Part shown: in pieces, positions 54,706-64,000 of the stretch
Layout: each line of letters opens with the position of its first letter
How positions within the stretch are numbered: the stretch's first letter is position 1
NCBI GenBank assembly: GCA_009760885.1
Contig: CM019719.1
Coordinates: 40,979,584 to 41,043,583 of the forward strand
From: Achatina immaculata
Taxonomy: Eukaryota; Mollusca; Gastropoda; Stylommatophora; Achatinidae
DNA: 64,000 nucleotides
Reading direction: 5' to 3'
The notes under the pieces: model-generated
Database searches by the model: none
The model's input: the letters and a program-made list of their open reading frames with translations, nothing else
Told to the model about the DNA's origin: nothing
Made by a program: the position numbers and the translations under genes

Positions 54706-55070
54706 TGTCCCTCTCACAGCCTCCCTGAATGCGATGATGTCCTGCATCAAGCTCCCTCTCACAGCCTCTCTGAATGCGATGCTGTCTTGCATCAAGCTCC
54801 CTCTCACAGCCTCCCTGAATGCGATGCTGTCCTGCATCAAGCTCCCTCTTACAGCCTCCCTGAATGCGATGCTGTCTTGCATCAAGCTCCCTCTCACAGC
54901 CTCTCTGAATGCAATGCTGTCCTGCATCAAGCTCCCTCTCACAGCCTCCCTGAATGCGATGCTGTCTTGCATCAAGCTCCCTCTCACAGCCTCCCTGAAT
55001 GCGATGCTGTCCTGCATCAAGCTCCCTCTCACAGCCTCCCTGAATGCGATGCTGTCCTGCATCAAGCTGA
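54706..55070. repeat. 45-bp minisatellite (8 copies)
   Basis: Eight head-to-tail 45-base units: CTCCCTCTCACAGCCTCCCT, GAATGCGATGCTGTCCTGCA, TCAAG. The copies differ at only a few sites (GATGTCC, CTCTTAC, TGCAATG), so the array is young or homogenised. Frames are open on both strands (15-residue unit LPLTASLNAMLSCIK, plus; SLMQDSIAFREAVRG, minus). Confidence 0.95.
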
Positions 55071-55099
55071 CCTGGCGTCTGACATATTCAGACTTTCTG

Positions 55100-55440
55100 T
55101 GATGTTTTGAGTCCACCTGAGTCCTTCTTTTATTTTTATTCTTTACAGTTCTTTACAACTGACACCATGCTTTCCATAGTATAAATCTCTCCAAGCTACC
55201 GTGTCTCTTGATGTGGCCGAAGTATCTCATCTTTCTAAATGTAATAATGTTTACGAGCCATTTTTTTTACCCCATCAGTATCTGTTTATTTGACTTTCTT
55301 TCTATCCATGATATTCTAAGTGCCCTTTTATAACATTTCATTTCAAATGCAGTTATTGTCCTTTCTGGTTAGTTGTTAAGTGTCCATGTTTCGTATCCAC
55401 TTGTTGCCACTGGGAATATGCAAGCTCTTAGTAAGCATAT
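55100..55440 (-). mobile_element. Decayed LINE 3' end (family C-like)
   Basis: Minus-strand frames contain [37 protein letters not shown] and SLERFILW relics, in the order seen in LINE C ([34 protein letters not shown]). Many stops. Confidence 0.65.
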
Positions 55441-56339
55441 CTTTGTTTTTGTTTTTTTTTTGTTGGTACCTTTCCACATGTGTTTCATTTGCGCTAAGAT
55501 GCTATACAGAAGCTACAAAAAAGTAGTCCAAATTATCACAGAGACAGAACTGCAGATACTTGTACATGCAGTAAATGCATACGAAGAAGTAGAATTGAAT
55601 CATTTTAAAATGCAGATTTTAGTTTGTTTTTTTTTTAAATTGTGTTTCAGGTAGTATATTTGTATGCTGTCTGTACACTCGGTCTAGCTGCCACCTCGTT
55701 GTCTGTTGTAGTAACAAAGTTTCTATCCTGACTTGCTGGTTCTACATAATGAAAGAAAACATCTGCACTTTTGTGCTCAAAGTTTTTTTTTCTCTCTTTT
55801 TCCTCATCGTTTTAAGTCACTTAAAATCCCCGTCTGTTACTCTGGTAGAAAATTTGTTGGGCTGGTGTCTGAAAACTGGATTATGGTGTCTTGCTGCGGA
55901 AGAGTTCGGGCCAGTGACCTCTTTACAACCAGTCCAAAAAACCAGTACCACTTTGGCATTTCCATATGTCACAGGGTATTAGATGTTCGGGACGTTTTTT
56001 TGTGTGTGGGTCGACTCCTTTATCAGAAGATTTCCTCCGTTTATCCAAAGATTGAGGGATGCGACACAAACTTTGTCCTCAGAGATTTAAATAACACCAC
56101 CAACCGTCCCCAGAAATTCTCTCACAGAAATGGCAGCACGTTCTGATACTGCCATCGTTGTGTTCTCTGGCCAGCCCCAAACGTCGCTCCGACAGACACA
56201 CTAATCGTTAATGTACCTTCCTAGAACAGGTCTTGCTCGTATTGCTTTCTTGGTGTTGTTGTTGTTGTTTTTTTTGTATTATTTTTAATGAGGAAGAAGT
56301 ATTGTTTGTATGTTTCCACTTTTTACATATAGGTCTGTA
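55441..56339 (+). other. Unclassified open frame and spacer
   Basis: A plus-strand frame at 55733-56146 reads GRKFVGLVSENWIMVSCCGR, RVLDVRDVFLCVGRLLYQ and RPQKFSHRNGSTF before a stop. It resembles nothing I can name and may be chance or a decayed exon. Confidence 0.25.
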
Positions 56340-56342
56340 CGA

Positions 56343-56343
56343 C

Positions 56344-56426
<83 letters not shown>

Positions 56427-56427
56427 C
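56343..56427. repeat. (GATA)n microsatellite
   Basis: About 20 perfect GATA units. Confidence 0.97.
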
Positions 56428-57482
56428 AGAAATTTAAATGGAATCTAATGTCGTTGCTCTCAGTTTTCAACTTGCTTACCTCATGACGAAATAAAATAAA
56501 CTCCAGAAAATCTTCACCTCAAATTACAGCAGCCTACTCACAAAGATTTATTGAGTTAATTAAAAAAATATCTATGTATACATCTCATTTTCAATGTTCT
56601 CAGACTATTTTTATTCGTAGTTACTGGCAGTTCTAAAAGAACAAAATCATGTTGTTCTTACAAACTGAAATCTTACTTCTTTGCCACTGTTAAAGGATTT
56701 CTAGACTACCTTTTTTTCTTTGAAGAATTCTATGGACAGTGGGTGATCTTTCCTTGAATTTTCTCTTCTATTGCTATCTAAAGGCTCGAATCTATGGGCA
56801 GAGAGTAGGGCTGAAACGAATACAAATTTTTCATGTTTGAACAAATAGGAATATTCCAAGTTTCGGATGGGCGAATACAAATATGGAGATATATGGAGTT
56901 TATGCTGTGGGTGAAGAGAAATCTGCCTTGTTTGTTTCCTTGTTCAGGTGTGAAAAAAGGGGGGGGGGGGCGCAAATAGACAGACTTTTTTGATAGAGCT
57001 CGGAGGTTTGCTTCATATAAGTGGGATATTTAAGATTTCTGTAACTTCCTCCTTCAAACTTTTGCATGGGCGGCCTCTTTATTTCCTACGTTTCGTAGCA
57101 CTAACGTTTTCTACGTTGTACCGCGAGATCTCGACCGTCGCTTAGAGTGACCAGCGCGTTTGACTTGTTTCTGGACGCAGTGTAGTCCTGGAGCTACCGT
57201 AGACCTTGCCCTGATGGTGTCGTTTTCTGGTTTTACTCTTCTTGTTACATTTAATATTCTTCCGTAACATCGCATTTTTTATAGTGATGATGGTTTTAAA
57301 AAAAGCTGTTAATACCCATGCTTGCTATTGTTAGAGTAAAGGTGAGGGGCGGGGAGGGGAAGATTCTGTTGTACATAAGTTTGACGGAAATTTAAAATGA
57401 AATATTTCATTTACAGTTATAAAGCATTACGCTACCGTTGAAGTTTCTTGAGATAATGCTAATAATAAATTAGTTGTATATA
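56428..57482. other. No gene recognised
   Basis: AT-rich spacer with a G-run at 56958-56970. Nothing supported on either strand. Confidence 0.5.
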
Positions 57483-57614
57483 GAGAAGAACAATAGAGAG
57501 GATGTTGAGCAATAGAGGGCCTACCTGAGCAAGAGCAGGAGAAAAAAAGCTAAAGGACAGGCATTTGTGGAAAACCCTTGCGGAAGCCCCTTGTGCTCTA
57601 GGCACTTAAGATTC

Positions 57615-57660
<46 letters not shown>
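57483..57660 (+). mobile_element. LINE family E, 3' end with (GA)n tail
   Basis: Plus strand: GAGAAGAACAATAGAGAGGA, GAGCAATAGAGGGCCTACCT, then the CCTTGCGGAAGCCCC block and GGCACTTAAGATTCAGAAAG, followed by (GA)n to 57659. Short (about 130 bp plus tail), 5'-truncated. Confidence 0.85.
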
Positions 57661-57662
<2 letters not shown>

Positions 57663-58139
57663 ATGAATGAATGAATGAATGGATGATCTTTATTTTTAAA
57701 GGGTAAATAATTGGGCGGGCAGGCTCGTCTTACATTCTGCCCTTCTTCACTCCATCTTTCATTCTTCCCACACACTCGATTTAATACAAGTATACAAATT
57801 ACAGTAGGAAAAAAACCTTGTCAAAAGAGTTAAGATTAAACTATTACATTCAAAGTAAAAGAGGAGAAGAAGTAATTAACCTAATAAAATAGCTCTCACA
57901 CACATACACGCATACACAGACATACACATAAACAAAAATGCATTGTCAGTACAGATCTTCTAACATATGTTTTTTTAACAAACATTAAAATAATGTCTTA
58001 GTAGGACAGGATCGTGGCTGACTTTTTCCTCTTTGCCTTTTGGCAACTTTAATCAACAACCCTCACCACATACGTGGTAAAATTATCTAGCAAGCCCATT
58101 TAGTACTTGATGGTTGGCGAGTCATGGGTTGAGAGATTG
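57661..58139 (-). other. Probable 3' region of minus-strand LINE
   Basis: Non-coding stretch between a (GAAT)n-like start (57660-57680) and the LINE ORF end at 58140; may be that LINE's 3'UTR. CA-rich near 57895-57935. Confidence 0.35.
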
Positions 58140-58545
58140 CTGGTTATTCTAAGGAAGGATATAATTACAAGTAAGTAAATAATGAAACAGGTTTGAGTTA
58201 AAGGCTAAAGTATTACCAGTGGATTTTAAATGGTAGGGTAGAGTGTTCCAGAGCTGTACTGCAGAGTATGCAAGGCTTTTCTTGTACTGATCAATCCTGG
58301 GTTTAGGAAGAAGACAGTTTTTTAAACGCTGGCTATGTTTAGTGTTACACGTAAACAGTGACCACAAGTAAGGCGGAGCATTGTGCGACAGAATTCTGTG
58401 AACAAACTTAACTTTGTTAAAAATGACTCTATAATTGAGGGGTAGAATTTTGAGCTGTTTATGATAATCTACAGTCTGTACTGGGTGTTTGTCGCAAATC
58501 AGATTTAATGCTCGTTTGTGAAGTGAGTGGAGCCTTTTTGTGTTT
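58140..58545 (-). mobile_element. CR1/L2-like LINE ORF2 C-terminus
   Basis: Minus strand: ICDKHPVQTVDYHKQLKILP, NYRVIFNKVKFVHRIL, LPKPRIDQYKKSLAYSAVQL and WNTLPYHLKSTGNTLAFNS, then stop. The AVxLWNxLPxxLKxxxxLxxFxxxL ending is the standard tail of CR1/L2/Rex1-type polyproteins. 5'-truncated, bounded by (GA)n at 58550-58590. Confidence 0.85.
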
Positions 58546-58555
58546 GAGACTGAGG

Positions 58556-58590
<35 letters not shown>

Positions 58591-58599
58591 TATGGTGGC

Positions 58600-58870
58600 C
58601 TGGTCAGCTGAATAGTTAGGTGCTCGGTTTACTAATCTTGTGGAACTGGATTCAAGTCCCAGGAGGGTTTTTTTTCCCTCCCTGGTGCCGCCACACCAAA
58701 AAGACACCGGGGCCCACCCAGCCTCTAAAAAAGGACACCAGAGAAATCTGGGAAGGTAAATGTCGCTGAGCGTGGTACTGACCACATCACACTTTCATGT
58801 GCCGATGGTCTTGGAAGTACTGACCTAACAGCGTGCCCCAGCAGCATGGAAAGGGGGATTTTGCTTTTGC
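58600..58870 (+). mobile_element. tRNA-derived SINE (family 1b), near full length
   Basis: Head GGTGGCCTGGTCAGCTGAAT with A-box AGTTAGGTGCTCGG and B box GGATTCAAGTCCC (58649-58661). Body: CCAAAAAGACACCGGGGCCC, ACCCAGCCTCTAAAAA, GACCACATCACACTTTCATG, ending GCATGGAAAGGGGGATTTT. Preceded by a GA array. Confidence 0.88.
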
Positions 58871-59294
58871 TTTTTATATCCTGGTGTATCCTTGTTAGTT
58901 TACGCTATCATTCCAGACTGGACTATATGAGTATGTGCTCGGCCACTCCCATTTCATGGTCTCTTTATTACTTCACGCCATAAATGTGTTGAAGAATTCC
59001 CCCTCCCCCTCCTCACCTTAGAACGACATCAACATTCATGACTAAAGGAGAGGTGAGGGACCAAAAAAAAAAAAAGACCAGCCAAAACTTTCCAGTTCGA
59101 TGTCACAAGGGCAAATGGAAGATAAGATCGTCTATCTGTTTCTTTTATCTCCACAAAACTCCCAAACCCAGCTCGCTCTGTTGTTATCAAAGCAGCAGAG
59201 CTTGATTACAGAGTCAGCATCTCGCAGTCTTCTGGGAGCCTAACCCAGAAGTCAAAACTTAAAACTCCTATTATGCTAACTTTAAGAACGGTGA

Positions 59295-59580
59295 CATCCC
59301 CATTTCCATGCCATTAAGGCATACCAGGATACGGTGTTAGACCTGTATTTCTAAGTCCATCAGCACGTGAAAGTGTCATGTGATCAGTAATACGCCTGGC
59401 CGCATTTATCTTCCCAGAGTTCCCTGGTAAGCGTTTTTTAGAGGGTGGGTGAATCCCGGGGCCTTTTTGGTTGCGTGGAGGTACCAGGTCAAGATCCCAC
59501 TGCTGGGACTTGAACTAGGTATCGTCGGATTAATAAGCCGAGCACCTAACCACTCAGCCAACCAGACCACCAACCCTTAA
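59295..59580 (-). mobile_element. tRNA-derived SINE (family 1b), near full length
   Basis: Minus-strand copy: head GGTGGTCTGGTTGGCTGAGT with GGTTAGGTGCTCGGCTTATT and B box near 59505-59515 (AGTTCAAGTCC). Body through CCCCGGGATTCACCCACCCT to GGCATGGAAATGGGGATG at 59295. Confidence 0.88.
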
Positions 59581-59597
59581 GGTTGCAGGAGTTTTCA

Positions 59598-60445
59598 TCA
59601 TCATCATCATCATCATCATCCCCCTGAGAGCATAAGCCACGGATAAAGGCTCTCCAGTCATCCCTGTTCTTGGAATTATTCTCTTCTTCCTTCCATGTGT
59701 ATCCCTTGTCTCTGAGCAATGTCATAATTTCTCTTCTCCATGTAAGCCTAGGTCTTTCTCATTTTCTATTTTCTTGAGGATTCCATGTGAGTGCCTGTCT
59801 TGCTATGCTGGTGTCGGGTTTCCTCAGGGTGTGGCCAATCCACCTCCATTTCCTAGACATGATTTGTAGGTTCATAGGTTCTTGTCCTGCCCCTTCCCAG
59901 AACTCCTCGTTTCTGATCTTATCATGCCATTTAATGTTTAAAATCCTCCTCAAGCAGTAGCTCATGAACGTGTGTATTCTCTGTTGTATTGTCTTGGTCA
60001 TAATCCATGTCTCTGAACCATATAGCAGGACAGTCTTTACGTTTGTATTGAAAAGCCTAAGTTTGGTTCTTGTTTTGATGTTCTTAGATGACCATATTTT
60101 GTTAAGTTGGGTAAATGCTGTCCTGGCCTTGGTTATTCTAGCTTTAACATCCTTTCCCGTCCCCCTGTATTTATCCACTATGATGCCTAAATATTTGAAA
60201 CGCTCTACTTTCTCATTTGGCACTCCCTCGATTACCATGAGGCTATTGATTGCACTATTACTTTTCATTATCTTTGGTTTTTTTTTGTTGTCTGTTAATA
60301 TATAGTACCAGTTTAGCCGAATTCTTGCTTAATATCTGAAGTTTTCTCTTGCATTTATGTATGGCTGTATGCCAGAAGTGCCACATCATCTGCACGGTCG
60401 AGATCTTCCAGTTGGTTCCACAATCGAGATAAAGGAATTTTATTA
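59598..60445 (-). mobile_element. LINE family D, 5'-truncated, (GAT)n tail
   Basis: The minus strand begins within the RT core: WNQLEDLDRADDVALLAYSH (FADD catalytic motif as RADD) near 60425-60370. After a stop, ERFKYLGIIVDKYRGTGKDV, KTVLLYGSETWIMTKTIQQR, CLRRILNIKWHDKIRNEEF and SRKWRWIGHTLRKPDTSIAR follow. The 3' end is a CAT array (59598-59620), i.e. (GAT)n. The 169-codon frame at 59759-60268 is continuous; the RT part is broken. Confidence 0.88.
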
Positions 60446-61244
60446 GTGCACTAGACAAACTCTAACCCCTCTTTCCCATCGACACCCTGTTGACAACTTC
60501 GTATTGAATTCAATAACTATATTTAAACTGTCATTAGGAATTCTTGATAACACCGAAGCAAAGAAAACAAAAAAAAAAAAAGCTTCATGGTTATCTATAT
60601 CCAGCTTGCCGTGATCACACAATGGAAGTTGTCATCAATTATTCATCGAGCTTTGTGGGTAAATATTGCCCATGTTCATTATCTTCAGTCTTTCTTTCTT
60701 GCCCTCTCCCTGTCCATTAGAGAAGAAAATATAAAAAAAGAGGAAGAATTAAGACAAAACTTACATGAACACTTTTGAAAGAGGAAAACAGTGGCCAGTC
60801 GGTTTATTTATTTCAGGCAATTCCACTTTTGTAATTTGTTGAGGGGGGGGGGAGGAGGGAGAAAAACCACAGCAAAAACTGATTTATATATAATATTATT
60901 TCATAAGAGATATATAAACTGAAGCCAGATTCTGTAACTATAGGAAGATTTCCAACGCAGTACTAGACAGAAACGAAATGTTCAGTATTATTTTAACTTT
61001 TAAAGCGTGTAGTTTTATTAAAAGAGCAAAGAATCACTAAACAGCAGTGGTCTCATTAATTAACATAAGGGTACATATTACTTCACACACAATTCTTGTT
61101 TGTGTTCTTATGTGGAGATGAAAATTTAATTTCAACTGACCGGAATCCATTTCTGGTCTAGCACATCTGCGTCCAGTAATTAAAAAAAAAATTCTAAGTT
61201 ATTTCCCTTTCATAGTGCAGTGGAGTTTGTATCGCCCTGTGTCT
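60446..61244. other. No gene recognised
   Basis: AT-rich spacer with an A-run near 60570-60580 and a G-run at 60843-60851. Confidence 0.5.
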
Positions 61245-61430
61245 TAAAGCTGCAGTGCCGGATTTAGATTTGGTGAGGTCTTAAACTGCAGTGCCGGATT
61301 TAGATTTGGTGATGTCTTAAGGCTGCAGTGCCGGATTTAGATTCGGTGAGATCTTAAGGCGGCAGTGCCGGATTTAAATTCGGTGAGATCTTAAGCTACA
61401 GTGCCGGATTTAGACTTGAGAAAGGTCCTA
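61245..61430. repeat. About 36-bp tandem repeat (5 copies)
   Basis: Units share CAGTGCCGGATTTAGATT(T/C)G plus GTGAGATCTTAAG, five copies with gradual divergence. Confidence 0.9.
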
Positions 61431-61529
61431 AGCTTTATAAAGCTTGTAGCCCCATTTGTTAAAAAGTTACGCCAGAAGGCGTGTTAGCCCCAGCTGTAGC
61501 TTCCATTTAATCTCAAACGCTCTTTTTGT

Positions 61530-61640
61530 GACCTCTTTGCCGACGACTGCACAATCTATACCAGTGACTACGACTGTGTCAAGCTAGAATCAGCTCTACA
61601 GATTGAGATAACTAATGTTATTAAATGGAATAACAGTAAT
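61530..61640 (+). mobile_element. CR1/L2-like RT fragment
   Basis: Plus-strand frame DLFADDCTIYTSDYDCVKLE followed by SALQIEITNVIKWNNSNG and stop. FADD and the spacing to the W-x-N motif match the palm region of CR1/L2-type reverse transcriptases. Only about 110 bases remain. Confidence 0.75.
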
Positions 61641-61886
61641 GGCTAGTAGAAAAGAGGATTAAAGAGAGAAATCTTAAATATTTTGGACACATTAAAAGTC
61701 ATGATAATCTGGAGAAGACCGTCTTGGAAGGGTACATAATGAGAACAAGAAAGAGAGGAAGACCAAGGCGAAGATGGCTGCAAGACATCGGTGATGATCT
61801 GCAAATGGATGCATCAACAGCAGGCCATCTTGCTCACAACCGAGAAGCCTATAAGAGTTCTGTTAGGGAGGCAAAGTTCCGCAAAT
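61641..61886 (+). mobile_element. LINE family C, short 3' fragment
   Basis: Plus strand: [59 protein letters not shown] and EAKFRK, then an ATTC array at about 61887-61903. The array is on the opposite strand sense from the family's usual GAAT tail, so the junction is rearranged. A longer LINE C copy follows directly. Confidence 0.85.
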
Positions 61887-61904
61887 CATTCATTCATTCA
61901 TTAC

Positions 61905-64000
61905 TACGCATAATTTAAATAAAAATGCTGGTATTATTAAAATAAACCGTTTCGAAATCCTGATGGCTGTACAGGAAGAGATGACACCAGATGAATTGGC
62001 TACGCAGGCCAAAGATATCTTAGTAACAACAGCTAAAGACATGGTTCCAGTAAAGAAAACACAAAAGAATAGATGGATCACAGCAGGTACACTAGAACTG
62101 ATAAAACAATGTAGAGAAATGAAGACGCAATGGAGAGTGACAAACAACAACAAAGATAAATATAAAACTTTAACAAAAGAAGTACGAAGAAACATAAGAA
62201 AAGACAAAAAACAATACATACAAGATTGTTGTGAAAGAATAGAAGAACATCAGAGGTGTGGAAGAGATAGTGAAATGTTTAAAGAAATGAAGACATTGAT
62301 GAGAAATGTCACACCTAAGCTAAATGTAATTTGTGATGAGATGGGGAATACCCTGACAGAGACAGAGGAAATTCTGGAAAGATGGAAGGATTATTGCAAA
62401 AGAATATATGAAACAACCGACTGTGGAAGCAGAAATCAACAGTGTGAATTATTATTGGAGGAGAAAGAACCCGAGCCGACAATGGAAGAAGTTTTATGGG
62501 CAATAAAGAGTCTGAAAAATGGTAAATCACCAGGATGTGATGAGATAACCGCTGAATTTATTAAAGCAGGAGGAAAGGAGTGTGCAACAATCTATCATGC
62601 ACTATGTAAAAAGATATGGCATTCAGGTATTTGGCCAAAAGAATGGAAAAGAACTGTATTCATACCATTGCCAAAAAAGGGTAACCTGAAATTATGCACC
62701 AACTACAGAACTGTTGCCCTGATTAGTCATGCCAGTAAAATTCTGTTAAAAATCATAATGGGTAGACTTCGAAAGAAAATAGAAGAAGAAGTCAATATGG
62801 TCCAAGCTGGCTTCAGGCAAGGAAGAGGATCAAGAGATCATATATTCAATCTAAGATTAATAATAGAGAAATGCAGGGAGTTTAATGTGAATCTATATTT
62901 ATCCTTTATAGACTACTCAAAGGCATTTGATTGTGTACAACACCAGAAACTTTGGGAAATAATGGAAAAAATGGGATTTCCAACACATTTGATACAATTA
63001 ACATCACTGCTGTATTTAGACCAACAAGCAGCAGTAAGAATAAATGGTGAAACAACAAGTTGGTTTGACATAAAACAAGGGGTCCGTCAGGGGTGCATAT
63101 TGTCACCCTACTTATTTAACTTGTATACTGAAAATATAATGAGGAATGTTAGAGAAGATGTAGACAAAGAATATTACGATGCCATAACAGTTGGAGGTTA
63201 TGAAATACCAGAGATTAGATATGCTGATGACACAGTATTGCTGTCTACAACAAAAGAAGGAATGGAAAAACTAATTATGTCAGTCCGCAAGAACAGCGAA
63301 GAGCACAACCTCTATCTTAATGCAAAGAAAACTAAAGTGATGACAACTGACAAAACAAACAAGGCAACTGAAATATGTATCAGTGAGGAAAAACTGGAAG
63401 AAGTGGAGAGTTTTGAATATCTTGGATCACTACTAACTAATAATGGAGATACAATGAGGGAAATTAAAAGGAGGACATCTATTGCTCTTCAGAAAGTAAA
63501 ACAAATAAAGAATCTGTGGAGAGGAGCAGACAGAACCACAAAAATAAGATTTTTAAGGGCATGCATCTTTCCCATCGCAACATATGCCTGTGAGACCTGG
63601 ACACTTAACAAAACAGCTGAGAAGCACATAAATGCCTTTGAATGTAAATGCTATAGAAGAGTTCTCCAAATATCGTGGACACAAAAAAGAACAAATATAT
63701 CTATACTACAAGAGCTTAATATTGAAGAAGGCTGGCTAGTAAAGAGGATTAAAGAGAGAAAACTTAAATATTTTGGACACATTAAACGTCATGATAATTT
63801 AGAGAAGACCGTATTGGAAGGATACATAATGGGAAAAAGAAAAAGAGGAAGACCGAAACGAAGATGGCTGCAAGACATCGTTGATGATCTGGAAATGGAT
63901 GCAGCAGCAGCAGGGCATCTTGCTCACAACCGAGAGGCCTACAGGAGTGCTGTTTGGGAGGCAAAGTTCCGCAAGGGACATGCAAAGGAATGAATGAATT
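61905..64000 (+). mobile_element. LINE family C with intact reverse-transcriptase ORF
   Basis: A continuous frame from before ATG 61963 to TGA 63991-63993 (676 codons) encodes most of a non-LTR retrotransposon ORF2. It starts downstream of the missing endonuclease domain. Motifs: LKNGKSPGCDEITAEFIKAG (residues 184-203), LPKKGNL, QAGFRQGRGS, FIDYSKAFDC (315-324, catalytic Asp317), GVRQGCILSPYLFNLY (373-388), catalytic YADD (420-423), SFEYLGSLL, CETWTLNK and [14 protein letters not shown]. No frameshift or stop breaks it, unlike every other LINE here, so it is probably the youngest insertion. GAATGAATT at the window edge is the start of the usual (GAAT)n tail. The N-terminal endonuclease is absent, so this copy could not mobilise by itself. 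Confidence 0.93.

Noticed and set aside
54679..55116. Possible 15-residue-repeat protein gene
   Set aside because: Open on both strands and in several frames because the 45-bp unit lacks stops; no promoter, splice or homology support.

Overview
The window is animal nuclear DNA, most likely from a mollusc and probably a gastropod. That placement rests on two intron-containing metazoan genes, a gastropod-like 18S rRNA fragment, and a dense load of tRNA-derived SINEs, LINEs and mariner elements. The taxonomic call is inference. There is no bacterial gene organisation.

Two host genes can be reconstructed. On the plus strand, two exons (6418-7583 and 16320-16553) encode a TGF-beta superfamily ligand. 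It has a propeptide, an RFKR convertase site and a seven-cysteine mature domain closest to the BMP9/BMP10 group. The signal-peptide exon(s) are not identified. On the minus strand, nine coding exons between 49507 and 31627 join in phase to a complete 280-residue mitochondrial VDAC (porin). The two genes are unrelated in function and simply share the region.

Layout. 1-6417: flanking or intronic DNA with a 27-bp minisatellite, SINEs, a LINE 3' end and microsatellites. 6418-16553: the BMP9/10-like gene; its 8.7-kb intron holds LINE fragments, (TAG)n arrays and an 18S rDNA fragment followed by GC-rich spacer-like repeats. 16554-31626: a repeat-rich interval with a 3'UTR, a mariner-like transposon split by later insertions, a complete mariner copy (20796-22078), a hAT-type MITE, an inverted tRNA-like repeat inside a 31-bp minisatellite, and a LINE nested in another LINE with an 11-bp target duplication. 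31627-49517: VDAC, whose introns carry a second mariner copy, a degraded third mariner, LINE fragments (one nested in another with a target duplication), SINEs and a 47-bp minisatellite. 49518-64000: VDAC upstream DNA, a MITE-like repeat, a cluster of minisatellites (31/33-, 24- and 45-bp units), more LINE and SINE copies, and a LINE at 61905-64000 with an uninterrupted 676-codon reverse transcriptase frame.

The main theme is retrotransposon archaeology. Several LINE families end in distinct simple-repeat tails, (GA)n, (GAAT)n, (GAA)n or (GAT)n, which appear to seed microsatellites, and nested insertions with target duplications give relative ages. I did not find a clearly new gene system. 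The least explained structures are the rDNA/spacer fragment in the BMP intron and the recurring composite repeat built from a tRNA-like arm and a shared core.
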